This document shows, one piece after another, positions 1-9,585 of a DNA stretch of 64,000 bases. Position 1 is the stretch's first letter. Each line of letters starts with the position of its first letter. A program made the translations under genes and the position numbers. The stretch is from Morganella morganii_D (GTDB taxonomy: Bacteria; Pseudomonadota; Gammaproteobacteria; Enterobacterales; Enterobacteriaceae), in NCBI GenBank assembly GCA_044772875.1, contig CP173058.1, forward strand, positions 1,054,001 through 1,118,000, given 5' to 3'. The notes beneath the pieces were generated by a model. It saw nothing but the letters and a program-made list of their open reading frames with translations, was not told the DNA's origin and ran no database searches.

Positions 1-870
1 GTGGCGAATACCCACGACACCATCCTCTGCTTCTCCAACAAAGGGAAGCTGTACTGGCTGAAAGTGTATCAGTTACCGGAAGCCAGCCGCGGAGCGCGCG
101 GTCGTCCGATTATCAACATATTGCCGCTGGATCAGGAACAGAACGAGCGTATCACCGCGATCCTGCCTGTCCGTGAATATGAGGAAGGCAAGTTTGTCTT
201 TATGGCGACCGCCAGCGGTACTGTGAAGAAAACCTCCCTTCAGGACTTCAGTCGTCCGCGTAACGCCGGGATTATTGCCGTCAACCTCAATGAGGGCGAC
301 GAGCTGATTGGTGTTGATCTGACTGACGGCAGTAATGAAGTGATGCTGTTCTCTGCTGACGGTAAAGTTGTCCGCTTTGCGGAAGATGCTGTCCGTGTCA
401 TGGGGCGTACTGCCACAGGGGTCCGCGGTATTCGTCTGAGTGACGACGATGCGGTGGTATCGCTGATTATTCCGCGTGGCGAAGGTGAAATTCTGACTGT
501 CACTGAAAACGGCTACGGCAAACGGACTGCGGAAGCGGAATATCCGACCAAATCCCGTGCCACTCAGGGGGTTATCTCCATTAAAGTGAGTGAGCGTAAC
601 GGGAAAGTCGTCGGTGCTATCCAGGTGGGCGCAGATGATCAGATTATGATGATCACCGATGCCGGTACACTGGTTCGTACCCGTGTCTCTGAAGTCAGCA
701 TCGTGGGTCGTAACACCCAGGGTGTGACATTGATCCGTACCGGAGAAGAAGAGAAAGTGGTCGGTTTACAGCGTGTCGCAGAGCCGGAAGAGGATGAACA
801 TGATTTCTCTGACGACGGTGAAGAGACTGATGCGGCACCGGATGATAATGCAGAAGAGAATAACGATTAA
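1..870 (+). CDS. gyrA: DNA gyrase subunit A, C-terminal part (5' truncated)
   Basis: This is the C-terminal 289 residues of GyrA, the breakage-reunion subunit of DNA gyrase, which introduces negative supercoils. The frame is open from base 1, so the catalytic tyrosine domain lies outside the window. What remains is the beta-pinwheel that wraps DNA, seen as repeated blades such as GTVKKTSLQDF, GKVVRFAEDAVRVMGR and GYGKRTAEAEYP, followed by a very acidic tail rich in E and D. The GTG at base 1 is an internal valine codon and not a start. A terminator hairpin follows 40 bp downstream. Identification is by recognition of the family sequence. Confidence 0.95.
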   Translation: MANTHDTILCFSNKGKLYWLKVYQLPEASRGARGRPIINILPLDQEQNERITAILPVREYEEGKFVFMATASGTVKKTSLQDFSRPRNAGIIAVNLNEGDELIGVDLTDGSNEVMLFSADGKVVRFAEDAVRVMGRTATGVRGIRLSDDDAVVSLIIPRGEGEILTVTENGYGKRTAEAEYPTKSRATQGVISIKVSERNGKVVGAIQVGADDQIMMITDAGTLVRTRVSEVSIVGRNTQGVTLIRTGEEEKVVGLQRVAEPEEDEHDFSDDGEETDAAPDDNAEENND

Positions 871-910
871 TATCACCGGTTTCCGGTAATATAAAATCAG
901 AAAACTGATA

Positions 911-943
911 AAGCAGGAACAATAGTATTGTTCCTGCTTTTTA
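911..943 (+). terminator. gyrA rho-independent terminator
   Basis: A perfect 13-bp stem (911-923 pairing with 927-939) with a 3-nt loop is followed by a T-rich run. It lies just after the gyrA stop codon and before rcsC. Confidence 0.9.
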
Positions 944-1043
944 TTTACCCCGGGGGTTTTGTAAACATTGCACAGTGGTATATCCTAGACATAACAGTCT
1001 GAAACCTCATGAATATATCAGATTCATTATTGGCGGAGCCCCT

Positions 1044-3890
1044 TTGAGATACTTTTCATCTTTCCAGACGTCACTGAAAATTTCGCGTTACCTGTTCCGG
1101 ATCGTCGGTGTGATGTTATGGGGGCTGGGGGCGTTGCTGACGGTATTCTATTTACTGAATATCTATAACGGGATGCGTAATGATATCCGTCAGCAATATT
1201 ATTCCGATTACGATGCCTTGTTAGCCTATTTCCGGCAATCCACCGATATGGCCCGTGATATCCGTTATATGAATGAACGGTTTGTCGAAAATAAAGAAGT
1301 GCGGCCGGGAGAGCCTGCTGACAGGACCAGCGACGGATTTTTTATCGATTACCGGGCTTTGAATACCAAAGGCGACTGCGTGGCTTTCCGCACCGGCAGC
1401 GGCTCTTATATTATCGCATTCAAAGATCTCCTGACATACTGGCAGAATAATATCGCTGCTCCGATGGGACTGAATCAGGCCTTTCTGGTCGGCTCAAAAA
1501 CCTTATGTATGGTGTCATTCCCGATCCGGAATCTCTCCACCGGCAGCGAAACACTGCGCAGAATGGTTAATGATTACTCTCAGAATTACTTCCGCCTGAA
1601 AAGTCAGGGAAAAGAGCGCACGATTTACTGGGCGGCACCCGGCAGTAATCAGGGAATGGCCAGCCTGTTTGTGATGATGCCGCTTTATTATGACGGGCGT
1701 TTCCTGGCACTGATGGGAATCGAGCGTAATCTGCAACTGGAAAACTTTAACCGTCTGCGCGGTTTTCCGGCCAATATGGCGATAATTAATGAGCAGGATG
1801 ATGTTGTGCTCTCCTATCCGGAAGAAATCAACACACAGAAAAATAAAGACCGCTATCTGGTGGACGATAATTATTTCGGCTACGACGACGGATTCACCCG
1901 GCTGGTCTTTAAACGCAGACTGACGCCGTCCCTGCTGAGTGTTGTATATACCACGCCGCTGAGCTCAATTTATGAAAAACTGAAATTTCAGATCCTCAAC
2001 GGCGCTATTCTTAATCTGATCTCCGCTATTATTATCGGGCTGTTCACCTGGCTGCTGGAACGGCGGATATTTATGCCGGCCGAAAACAACGCGATGCGTC
2101 TGGAAGAGCACGAGCAGTTTAACCATAAGATTGTGGCCTCCGCGCCGGTCGGGATCTGTATTCTGCGCACTCTCGACGGCACAGCACTGCTGAGTAATGA
2201 GCTGGCTCATAATTACTGGCGAATGCTTTCGTTTGAGGATCGCAACCGCATCGGCCTGCTGATAAAAGACAAACGGCAGGGAATGGAAGATATGGTGACC
2301 CGTAATGGCGGGCACCTTCAGGTGAGTTTTGTTCATTCCCGTTATCAGAACGAAGAAGTGGCGATTTGTGTACTGGTGGATATAAGCGCCCGTGTGCAGC
2401 TGGAAAGCTCTTTACAGGATGCGGCACAGGCGGCAGAGCAGGCCAATCAGTCCAAATCCATGTTTCTCGCCACTGTCAGTCACGAACTTCGCACACCGCT
2501 GTACGGTATTATCGGCAACCTGGAACTGTTACAGTCCATGGCACATTCACAGGATGCTCAGCGTTTGCTCGGCACCATGAATAACTCCTCTTCATTATTA
2601 CTGAAAATTATCAGTGATATTCTCGATTTCTCTAAAATTGAATCCAAACAGCTGAAAATTGAGCCGAGAGAGTTTAACTTCCGCGAACATATTCATTTTG
2701 TGGTGGCAAACTATCTGCCGCTGGTGGCGAAAAAACGCCTTTCTCTGTACTGCTTTATTGAAAATGATGTGCCGGAGCTGGTCTGTAATGACCCGGTGAG
2801 GATGCAGCAGGTGATTGCGAACCTGTTTAATAACGCAATCAAATACACTTACGTCGGGATGGTGTGCATTCACGTCTATGTTTGCGGTGAGTATCTGCAT
2901 GTGGATATACAGGATACCGGTGGCGGTATCAGCGATGACGAACTGCGTCAGTTATTCGACCCGTTCTATCAGATTATGCCGAACACAGACAGCCCGTCGC
3001 AGGGCACCGGGCTGGGGCTGCCTATTTGTGAAAAACTGATCTCGCTGATGGACGGCGATATGATGGTGGAGTCGCAGAAAGAAGTCGGCAGCCTGTTCGG
3101 GATCCGCTTTCCGTGCTATACCGCATATCCGTCCGGCTGTCATGCGGATGTGGTGCCGCTGACAGTGCCGCTGGTATTTGAATTCCGCAACAGGGTACTG
3201 GCGGATTATATGCAGCGTTACTGGCAGAGTATTGCCCCGGCGCCGGTGCCGTTGTCAGAATGCAGTGATGTTTCCTGTGCAGTTGTGATAACAGATGTGG
3301 TTACCCCGGCGATGAAACAGGCTCGTCTGCTGATTGAACTGGATGCCGGTTATACCGACAAACCGGTGCCGCAGGGCGGCGAGCACTGGCGGCATAATAC
3401 ACATCAGCTTGACCGGCTGTTTGAGTTTGTCTCCGACCGTCTGAATAACCGTCGTCAGGAAGCGGATGATATGCCTCCGCCGCCGCAACCGGACAGCCGG
3501 CAGGTACTGCATGTCCGGATCCTGATTGTGGATGACCATCCGATTAACCGGCATCTGCTGTCTGACCAGCTGCATCTGTTCGGCTTCCACACTGCGACAG
3601 CGGATGACGGGCTGGATGCGCTTAATTTCCTGGAAACCCATGAGGTGGATATTATTCTGTCCGACGTCAACATGCCGAATATGAACGGCTATGACCTGAC
3701 CCGCACACTGAGAGAGAAGGGGATGACACTGCCGGTTATCGGGATCACCGCCAACGCCATGGCGGAGGAACGTGAGCGCTGCCTGGCTTCCGGCATGAAT
3801 GATTGTCTCTCTAAGCCGGTATCGATGGAGGCGTTGCGCACCATGATGCAGCATTACATCCCGCAGGTCGCCCCGCCCGGGACCGAATAA
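1044..3890 (+). CDS. rcsC: RcsC hybrid sensor histidine kinase
   Basis: RcsC is the inner-membrane hybrid kinase of the Rcs envelope-stress phosphorelay. It passes phosphate from its histidine to its own receiver and on to RcsD and RcsB. An N-terminal membrane segment, a periplasmic domain and a second membrane segment near residue 320 are visible. The H-box SHELRT puts the phosphorylated histidine at residue 480, and the C-terminal receiver has its aspartate in LSDVNMP at residue 874. E. coli RcsC uses His479 and Asp875. I chose the TTG start at 1044 because a GGAG lies just upstream and the 948-residue product matches the usual 949. The frame is open upstream to a GTG at 975 but that extension is not conserved. 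Confidence 0.95.
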   Translation: MRYFSSFQTSLKISRYLFRIVGVMLWGLGALLTVFYLLNIYNGMRNDIRQQYYSDYDALLAYFRQSTDMARDIRYMNERFVENKEVRPGEPADRTSDGFFIDYRALNTKGDCVAFRTGSGSYIIAFKDLLTYWQNNIAAPMGLNQAFLVGSKTLCMVSFPIRNLSTGSETLRRMVNDYSQNYFRLKSQGKERTIYWAAPGSNQGMASLFVMMPLYYDGRFLALMGIERNLQLENFNRLRGFPANMAIINEQDDVVLSYPEEINTQKNKDRYLVDDNYFGYDDGFTRLVFKRRLTPSLLSVVYTTPLSSIYEKLKFQILNGAILNLISAIIIGLFTWLLERRIFMPAENNAMRLEEHEQFNHKIVASAPVGICILRTLDGTALLSNELAHNYWRMLSFEDRNRIGLLIKDKRQGMEDMVTRNGGHLQVSFVHSRYQNEEVAICVLVDISARVQLESSLQDAAQAAEQANQSKSMFLATVSHELRTPLYGIIGNLELLQSMAHSQDAQRLLGTMNNSSSLLLKIISDILDFSKIESKQLKIEPREFNFREHIHFVVANYLPLVAKKRLSLYCFIENDVPELVCNDPVRMQQVIANLFNNAIKYTYVGMVCIHVYVCGEYLHVDIQDTGGGISDDELRQLFDPFYQIMPNTDSPSQGTGLGLPICEKLISLMDGDMMVESQKEVGSLFGIRFPCYTAYPSGCHADVVPLTVPLVFEFRNRVLADYMQRYWQSIAPAPVPLSECSDVSCAVVITDVVTPAMKQARLLIELDAGYTDKPVPQGGEHWRHNTHQLDRLFEFVSDRLNNRRQEADDMPPPPQPDSRQVLHVRILIVDDHPINRHLLSDQLHLFGFHTATADDGLDALNFLETHEVDIILSDVNMPNMNGYDLTRTLREKGMTLPVIGITANAMAEERERCLASGMNDCLSKPVSMEALRTMMQHYIPQVAPPGTE

Positions 3891-3903
3891 CGGGGAGCCG
3901 CAT

Positions 3904-3935
3904 AAAAACGCCATTCAGATGAATGGCGTTTTTTT
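3904..3935. terminator. Bidirectional terminator between rcsC and rcsB
   Basis: A 12-bp perfect stem (3905-3916 with 3921-3932) has an A-run on the left and a T-run on the right, so it can end both rightward rcsC and leftward rcsB transcription. Confidence 0.85.
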
Positions 3936-3960
3936 ATCAGTATTGTAAACCGTTTCCGGA

Positions 3961-4611
3961 TCACTCATCTCTGTGGCTGTCGATAGTGACAGACGAAAGA
4001 TAATTCAGCAGAGCGATATCGTTATCCACACCCAGTTTCAGCATGGCAGATTTTTTCTGGCTGCTGATAGTTTTGATACTGCGGTTCAGTTTACGTGCAA
4101 TCTCAGTGACCAGATGCCCTTCGGCAAACAGACGCAGAACCTCGCTTTCTTTCGGAGACAGGCGTTTATCACCGTATCCGTTGGCATTCACTTTTTCCAG
4201 CAGTTTGGAAACACTGTCAGGTGTGAATTTCTTTCCTTTCTGCAAAGAAGCCAGTGCTTTCGGCAAATCAGCCGGCGCACCCTGCTTCAGTACGATCCCT
4301 TCGATATCGAGGTCCAGTACGGCGCTGAGGATCGCCGGATTATTGTTCATCGTCAGCACAATAATCGCCAGGTCAGGATAATGGCGCTTGATATACTTGA
4401 TAAGCGTGATGCCATCACCGTATTTATCTCCCGGCATGGAGAGGTCAGTGATCAAAACATCTGCATCCAGACGTGCTAAATTGTTGATCAGTGAAGTGGA
4501 ATCTTCAAATTCACCAACAACATTAACCGTTTCCAGTTGTTCCAGGGATTTTTTTATCCCGAACAGAACAATGGGATGGTCATCAGCGATAATAACATTC
4601 AGGTTATTCAT
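3961..4611 (-). CDS. rcsB: RcsB response regulator
   Basis: RcsB is the DNA-binding output regulator of the Rcs phosphorelay and controls capsule, motility and envelope genes. The N-terminal receiver has the acidic pair in IIADDHP and the phospho-acceptor in LITDLSMP at Asp56. The C-terminal half is a LuxR-type helix-turn-helix (SPKESEVLRLFAEGHLVTEI). With the start at 4611 the protein is 216 residues, exactly the E. coli length; an in-frame upstream extension lies inside rcsD and is not conserved. The start overlaps the rcsD stop by 8 bases, so translation is probably coupled. RcsB can also pair with auxiliary regulators such as RcsA. Confidence 0.96.
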   Translation of the reverse strand: MNNLNVIIADDHPIVLFGIKKSLEQLETVNVVGEFEDSTSLINNLARLDADVLITDLSMPGDKYGDGITLIKYIKRHYPDLAIIVLTMNNNPAILSAVLDLDIEGIVLKQGAPADLPKALASLQKGKKFTPDSVSKLLEKVNANGYGDKRLSPKESEVLRLFAEGHLVTEIARKLNRSIKTISSQKKSAMLKLGVDNDIALLNYLSSVTIDSHRDE

Positions 4612-7318
4612 ACTCTTGGTTACCTTGCTGCAGCAATTCAGTGACAATGGCATCAATTTCCCGGATACCTTCATCCACTTTCATTTTGTTTTTGTCAGCG
4701 ATATAGCGTTCTATATCTTCACAGCGTGATTTCAGATAATCAAAGTCGAGCACAGCAAAGACCCCTTTGACCCGATGTACTGTCAGCGCCAGTGGCTGCA
4801 ATTCACTTAATTCTGCTTCCGTGTACATCTTACTTATATCAGGAGGTACTGTGGTGGCAAACAAATCTTTATACGTACTTTGTGCCAACTGATTTTTATA
4901 TAATGCAACAACTTCCCCGACGGAAAGCGCTGTTGTATTAATACCCGTATTTCCGGGTAAGAATCTATCATCAAACTCATCCGAAGTTAAGCTTTGTTCG
5001 ATAAGCAGCGTAATAGCATTCAGAATTTCATCATTGAAATTATAATTACATTCCACCAGGGAAGGCGTAATCATTTTATGTTCAGTAATGTCATTGCGTA
5101 AAAAGAGTATTGGCTTTCTCGCTTTCTTATCAAAGTCAGTTATCAGGATGTCGTATTCATCTTGCAATAATGCGCGATTTTTATCAAATAAAATTCCGCT
5201 GTTTTCAATTATAATTGTGTTAATTATTTCCCGAATACTCGGATTAATGATATTAATCTTAAACAGCGTATCTTCCAGTATCTCTGACGGCTCACCGGCC
5301 ATCTCCGTGGCAGGCAGCGGCAGCTCAACGGTATAGTGAGTGCCGATGTCAGGTTTACTGTCAATTTTCAGCTTTCCGTTGAGCTTTTTACATAATAAAT
5401 CACACAAATAGAATGCCAGCCCCGAATTCGGACGACCTTCTGTACCGGCGACCTGAAACATAAACGGATCGTGCAGATTAACGAGATCAGATTGCGGCAG
5501 CCCGGAACCACTGGCAATTATTTCTAACTTGATATTATTATGTTCATCTTTAAATATATTCTTAAGGCGGATGGTTAATTTTCCATATTTTAAATTACTA
5601 ACAGCGTAATTCAGTAATAATAAAAAAATCTTACTGATAATTGGACCGTCACCAATATAACTCAGTTGTTTGTTAATTTCGTTGTGGAAATAAAGCGGAA
5701 TACCTTTGTCATTTATCTGATGTGAAAATTGTTTAACAACATCTTCCACCGTCTGAGATAACAGGAATTCATCATTGACCGGTTTCCAGCCATCTGTTTC
5801 CAAATCTGCCAGCAGAATAATGTTTTCGATCCACTCACACAGGTAACCGGACTCCGCCACGACTTTATCCACCAGCTGGCTGCCGGCAGGATCGGTGACA
5901 TACTGAGTCAGCGTATGCAGGTCATTACTGAGTTGCTTGACCGGTACCACCAGCTCCGAGCGGATATTCGACAGTACGGACTGACGGGCCTTGATACTTT
6001 TCTTATATTCGCGGTCAGACAGTTGCAGGCGGCGGGCGGTCAGCGCTTCCTGGTCCACATCCCGGAACAGAATCAGATAAGTATCATTCATATTACGGAC
6101 CGGATTCATACTGACCTCATACACCACGTTATCAATGGTAGTCTGAATCCGCCCCTGATGTTCGCGGGCCATATCGCGGGTTTTGTTCAGGTCACTGAGG
6201 GTCAGCAGCTGGTTGGCGATGGTATTGCTGACCAGCCGTTTATTGGCTGAAAAATCATAAATTGCCAGCCCGATAGGCAGCTGTGCCACAATTTCACTGG
6301 TTATCGCTTCACTGTTTCTGGCCTGGCGGACTAATGTATTGAGCGGGGAAATGAATCGCTTGCGGATATAAATAAGGCCGCCGACAGAGAGCATACTGAA
6401 CAGGAAGACGGAAATTAACAGCCAGATATTGGCGGTCAGCATTTCTTCGGCCAGTGACAGCAGCGAAAGCTGATAAACCACCTGATACGGCATTTCCCGC
6501 AGGCGGTAACTGAGTTTAAGTGACAGGCCGTTAATACTGATTTGCACCGCGTTCGGGCGGTTGCTGAGTGTATGAGAACCGGCCGGAATCAGTGACAGAT
6601 TGGACAGATCAAGATTATCCGGTACCAGGTTATTCACCGGTAAATCAAACGCCACCACGCTGGTCAGCTGACCGGGGTTATTAAACATCGCACGGTAGGT
6701 ATAGTAATAAGTTGATTCTGAGGGCATTTTGGTAAAGGAAGATAGGGTTTCCCGCTCATCCAGTGCAGTGGAATCCGCCAGCATTTCAGCACGTTTTTCA
6801 TCGGCACCCAGTGTCAGCGGGCTTTCGCGGTAGCGCAGCTCAGGACGCAGGGCAGAGTGGGATGTTACCAGCAGCAGACTGTTATCCAGCCCGTTGAGGT
6901 AATATACGGAATTAAACTGATTCTCACCGCCCCACAAAATGGTCAGATAATCGGAAAAACGCCGCGCGATGGCGTATGTCTCATCATTGGTCTGGCCGAA
7001 CAGAATGGCATCCACAACCGGCACACGGCTGTCAATCCAGTAAATATCATTCAGGATCTTATGCGGCGGAACGAGCTCCGGCCGTTTCTCAGTATCAGTG
7101 GTATTGGCGAGTCTGAACAGCTCAGCGGACTGATAACGGTACGTTTCAACCTGATGTTCTATCCGGCTGCTGAAACTGTATAGTGCGCCTTTCTTGCTTC
7201 CCAGCCAGGCATCGTAATAGTTATATCCGTATAAAAAAAGAGATAAGACTAATAACGAAACAAATGATGCATAAAAGCCGGGTATCGCATAAGGCTTGGA
7301 ATGTGACTGTCTGTACAT
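4604..7318 (-). CDS. rcsD: RcsD phosphotransfer protein
   Basis: RcsD is the inner-membrane intermediate that carries phosphate from RcsC to RcsB. Two membrane segments flank a periplasmic domain (near residues 13-35 and 305-325). Next come a kinase-like region without a proper H-box and, at the C-terminus, the HPt domain, with the transferred histidine in TVHRVKG at residue 848 (E. coli His842). I chose the ATG at 7318 (904 residues, preceded by a weak GGA) because the residues before the first membrane segment then match E. coli in number. A GTG at 7363 would add 15 residues. It forms an operon with rcsB. Confidence 0.93.
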   Translation of the reverse strand: MYRQSHSKPYAIPGFYASFVSLLVLSLFLYGYNYYDAWLGSKKGALYSFSSRIEHQVETYRYQSAELFRLANTTDTEKRPELVPPHKILNDIYWIDSRVPVVDAILFGQTNDETYAIARRFSDYLTILWGGENQFNSVYYLNGLDNSLLLVTSHSALRPELRYRESPLTLGADEKRAEMLADSTALDERETLSSFTKMPSESTYYYTYRAMFNNPGQLTSVVAFDLPVNNLVPDNLDLSNLSLIPAGSHTLSNRPNAVQISINGLSLKLSYRLREMPYQVVYQLSLLSLAEEMLTANIWLLISVFLFSMLSVGGLIYIRKRFISPLNTLVRQARNSEAITSEIVAQLPIGLAIYDFSANKRLVSNTIANQLLTLSDLNKTRDMAREHQGRIQTTIDNVVYEVSMNPVRNMNDTYLILFRDVDQEALTARRLQLSDREYKKSIKARQSVLSNIRSELVVPVKQLSNDLHTLTQYVTDPAGSQLVDKVVAESGYLCEWIENIILLADLETDGWKPVNDEFLLSQTVEDVVKQFSHQINDKGIPLYFHNEINKQLSYIGDGPIISKIFLLLLNYAVSNLKYGKLTIRLKNIFKDEHNNIKLEIIASGSGLPQSDLVNLHDPFMFQVAGTEGRPNSGLAFYLCDLLCKKLNGKLKIDSKPDIGTHYTVELPLPATEMAGEPSEILEDTLFKINIINPSIREIINTIIIENSGILFDKNRALLQDEYDILITDFDKKARKPILFLRNDITEHKMITPSLVECNYNFNDEILNAITLLIEQSLTSDEFDDRFLPGNTGINTTALSVGEVVALYKNQLAQSTYKDLFATTVPPDISKMYTEAELSELQPLALTVHRVKGVFAVLDFDYLKSRCEDIERYIADKNKMKVDEGIREIDAIVTELLQQGNQEYE

Positions 7319-7486
7319 ATGTTCCGTTGTGACCTTATTGTAAGTACTTGACTGTAAATTCACCGGGATTTAATTCTATCATACTAATTCCCGTCACAAT
7401 AACAGCAGTATTCAGCTCTCAGACCGGTCTGATGCATGAATGTTGAGCAGACAAGCGAAAAAAACGGATTTTTTTGCATATAGGGG

Positions 7487-7515
7487 TAGACAGGTTCCTC
7501 ATTTTTCAGCATAAT
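7487..7515 (+). promoter_or_regulatory. Promoter for the tRNA pair
   Basis: TAGACA (7487-7492), a 17-bp spacer and CATAAT (7510-7515) lie about 10 bp before the tRNA-Ser gene. A GC-rich discriminator follows the -10, as usual for stable RNA promoters. Confidence 0.7.
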
Positions 7516-7525
7516 CGCGCCCCAT

Positions 7526-7613
7526 GGAAGGATGGCCGAGTGGCTTAAGGCAGCGGTCTTGAAAACCGCCGACGGGAGACCGTCCTAGAGTTCGAATCTC
7601 TATCCTTCCGCCA
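7526..7613 (+). tRNA. tRNA-Ser (anticodon UGA)
   Basis: This 88-nt sequence folds as a class II tRNA with a 7-bp acceptor stem (GGAAGGA with TCCTTCC), anticodon TGA in the loop CTTGAAA, a long variable arm, the T-loop TTCGAATC and an encoded CCA end. It lies five bases upstream of tRNA-Thr and is probably cotranscribed with it. Confidence 0.97.
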
Positions 7614-7618
7614 AATTC

Positions 7619-7697
<79 letters not shown>

Positions 7698-7699
7698 TA

Positions 7700-7733
7700 A
7701 ACCCGTTAACTCTCAACCAGTTAGCGGGTTTTT
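7700..7733. terminator. Terminator after tRNA-Thr / int
   Basis: An 11-bp stem with one G-U type mismatch (7700-7710 with 7720-7730) and a T-run ends the tRNA operon. It overlaps the 3' end of int on the other strand. Confidence 0.75.
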
Positions 7734-8884
7734 CATTTATGCTCCCCAACCACGATAAGCGTATGGTGGGACATATTTGGGACATCATCACCAAAAACAG
7801 CATCAATTTGCTGTGCGTGCTGACTCAGATGACCCGGTGCCAGGTGAGCATACCGGCGTACCATCTCTATTGATTCCCATCCTCCCATTTCCTGCAATAC
7901 AGACAGCGGTACTCCTGCCTGAATTAACCAGCTTGCCCACGTATGGCGAAGGTCGTGGAAACGAAAGTTCTCTATGCCGGCGCGTTTAAGTGCAGTTCTG
8001 AACGCGGTGTTGCCGTCAACGCGCATTTTTCTGACAACCGGAGTCATTGAGCCGTCAGATCTGTTTTTGGCCTTCGTGTGCACAAAAACATACTTTGTGT
8101 GATTGCCTATCTGCTCACGCAGGACACGACACGCAGTATCGTTAAGAGCAACACCCAGCGCTTTCCCTGATTTGGTCTGATCCGGGTGAATCCACGCCAC
8201 TTTTCTCGGCATATCTATTTGCGACCATTCCAGATTAACAATGTTGGAACGCCGCAGGCCGGTAGCCAGAGCAAATGTCACGACAGATTTAAGCGGCTCA
8301 CTGCATTCATCGATCAGTCGTTTCGCTTCCCACGGCTCCAGCCAGCGGATCCGGTTATTCTTCGGTTTCGGCACCCTGATATTCGGAGCTTTATCGAGAT
8401 ACTTCCAGTCGCGTTCGGCGGCGCGCAGCAGTGACTTTATAAAAGCCAGGTAGGCCGCTTTGGTTGCCACAGAAACCGGTTCTGATTTCTTACTGACAGC
8501 ACGTCGTTTCCTGCCGGCAACATGCTTTTCCCAATTCTCTTCCTGCTTCTGATTTTTCAACTTACTGGCAGCATCATAGATTTTAATTTCATCAATATCT
8601 GCTAGGTGCATCCCTTCAAAGTGATCGAGCCAGAACAGGATTTTGGTCTTATCATCATCAAGTGATTTTTTACCTGATTTTTCCTCAAGCCACCGCGTGC
8701 AGGCAACCTCAAAAGTAACCTTCGGAGTTTCACCAAGTGCGCTTACGCGCCACAGCTCGGCCTTTCGTTTATCATGCAACTCCTGCGCTTGCTTTTTGTC
8801 CGTTGTACCAAGCGACTCCTTAATTCTTTTACCATTGTGCGAGTAACTGGCGTACCAGGTCTCACCTCTCCGGAAGATTGACAT
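7733..8884 (-). CDS. int: P22-type tyrosine integrase of E1
   Basis: This is the site-specific tyrosine recombinase that joins phage attP to the tRNA-Thr attB. The catalytic set is complete: Arg211 (ATGLRRSN), His310 and Arg313 (FHDLRHTW), Trp336 and the nucleophile Tyr345 (RRYAHLAP). The N-terminal segment FRRGETWYASYS is the arm-type DNA-binding domain. At 383 residues it is close to P22 Int (387) and I recognise strong similarity along its length. An AGGAAAGG lies just before the start. The first 142 bases overlap the end of xis, as in P22. It sits next to attL at the edge of the prophage. Confidence 0.96.
   Translation of the reverse strand: MSIFRRGETWYASYSHNGKRIKESLGTTDKKQAQELHDKRKAELWRVSALGETPKVTFEVACTRWLEEKSGKKSLDDDKTKILFWLDHFEGMHLADIDEIKIYDAASKLKNQKQEENWEKHVAGRKRRAVSKKSEPVSVATKAAYLAFIKSLLRAAERDWKYLDKAPNIRVPKPKNNRIRWLEPWEAKRLIDECSEPLKSVVTFALATGLRRSNIVNLEWSQIDMPRKVAWIHPDQTKSGKALGVALNDTACRVLREQIGNHTKYVFVHTKAKNRSDGSMTPVVRKMRVDGNTAFRTALKRAGIENFRFHDLRHTWASWLIQAGVPLSVLQEMGGWESIEMVRRYAHLAPGHLSQHAQQIDAVFGDDVPNMSHHTLIVVGEHK
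7767..7785. other. Candidate integrase arm-type sites (left)
   Basis: Two direct copies of TGGGACA lie 11 bp apart within the 3' end of int. The same double motif occurs at 48267-48284 near attR, with 17 of 18 bases alike. Symmetric placement near both ends suggests Int arm-type binding sites, but this was not tested. Confidence 0.45.
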
Positions 8885-9171
8885 GTCCTTTCCTCTTCCG
8901 CACTAATCACGCTTTCAGGCGTATTGTGCATTTTGTAGTTGATGGCTGCAATGCAATTTGCCCTGGTGAACTGCCACGGCGATTTAGGCTTAAGCGGGTC
9001 TTTTCTCGCACCAGTCAGCCTGCCGGCATCAATCCATTTTTTCATAGTAGGGTAAGATATCCCCATGAAGACACACGCTTCACGGCTATCCATCGGGTAG
9101 GAGTCTACCGCCGTCCTGCACAAAGTTAGTGCGCGGGGTTTGGCTAAAGTCGGTTTAGTTGCAACCTCCAT
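8743..9171 (-). CDS. xis: Excisionase Xis of E1
   Basis: This 142-residue protein resembles P22 Xis. Residues 27-60 hold a MerR-like helix-turn-helix (DSREACVFMGISYPTMKKWI) followed by the basic segment ARKDPLKPKSPW seen in P22-type excisionases. Xis bends attL/attR DNA and directs Int towards excision. The gene lies upstream of int on the same strand and its 3' end overlaps int by 142 bases, the P22 arrangement. AAGGAG precedes the ATG at 9171; a shorter form starting at Met27 is possible. Confidence 0.8.
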   Translation of the reverse strand: MEVATKPTLAKPRALTLCRTAVDSYPMDSREACVFMGISYPTMKKWIDAGRLTGARKDPLKPKSPWQFTRANCIAAINYKMHNTPESVISAEEERTCQSSGEVRPGTPVTRTMVKELRSRLVQRTKSKRRSCMINERPSCGA

Positions 9172-9373
9172 CCTTCATCTCCTTCTGTAACGTACGCACG
9201 TAATACCCGAGCACTCTCTTTGCCGGAAAGCGCAGGTGATTAAGTGGTTTAAATTTCGGTGTGTATTTGTCGAGTATTGCGGTGTGTTGTTCGTCTGATG
9301 TGTACTGCATTAATTCCGTCAGGCAATCCCTTGCTATTCGTCTGCGTCCGTTCTCTGCTTCCTGTGGTGTCAT
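9155..9373 (-). CDS. Small early phage protein of unknown function
   Basis: This 72-residue basic protein has an AGGTGG before its ATG and overlaps xis by 17 bases, consistent with a coupled gene of the leftward early operon. I recognise no domain. Confidence 0.55.
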   Translation of the reverse strand: MTPQEAENGRRRIARDCLTELMQYTSDEQHTAILDKYTPKFKPLNHLRFPAKRVLGYYVRTLQKEMKDGGCN

Positions 9374-9393
9374 ATACCACCTATGCTATTTAA

Positions 9394-9585
9394 TTAATTT
9401 CGATACCCTTTAACTGAGATGTTCCCGTTTTTCTTTCTGACAATCCACACTTGCATGTCATTACGACCGTAAGCACAGTCTTTATGTTGCATGCTAATGA
9501 AAGTAGATAAACACCAGTGTGAGTATGCAATTAATTCAACATCATCTTTATTTTTAACTGTTGTTGTTATTCTCATTCTCCGCAT
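9394..9585 (-). CDS. Small early phage protein of unknown function
   Basis: This 63-residue protein starts within the 3' end of the preceding gene (32-base overlap). The start could be either of two methionines four codons apart. No recognised domain; kept because overlaps of this type are usual in this operon. Confidence 0.45.
   Translation of the reverse strand: MRRMRITTTVKNKDDVELIAYSHWCLSTFISMQHKDCAYGRNDMQVWIVRKKNGNISVKGYRN

Noticed and set aside
975..1043. Upstream GTG start for rcsC adding 23 residues
   Set aside because: The TTG at 1044 has a GGAG at good spacing and gives the conserved N-terminus and length.
3255..3914. Reverse-strand frame of 219 codons inside rcsC
   Set aside because: It is antisense to a well-conserved gene and shows no family features.
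7319..7363. GTG start for rcsD adding 15 residues
   Set aside because: Possible, but the ATG at 7318 matches the usual number of residues before the first membrane segment.
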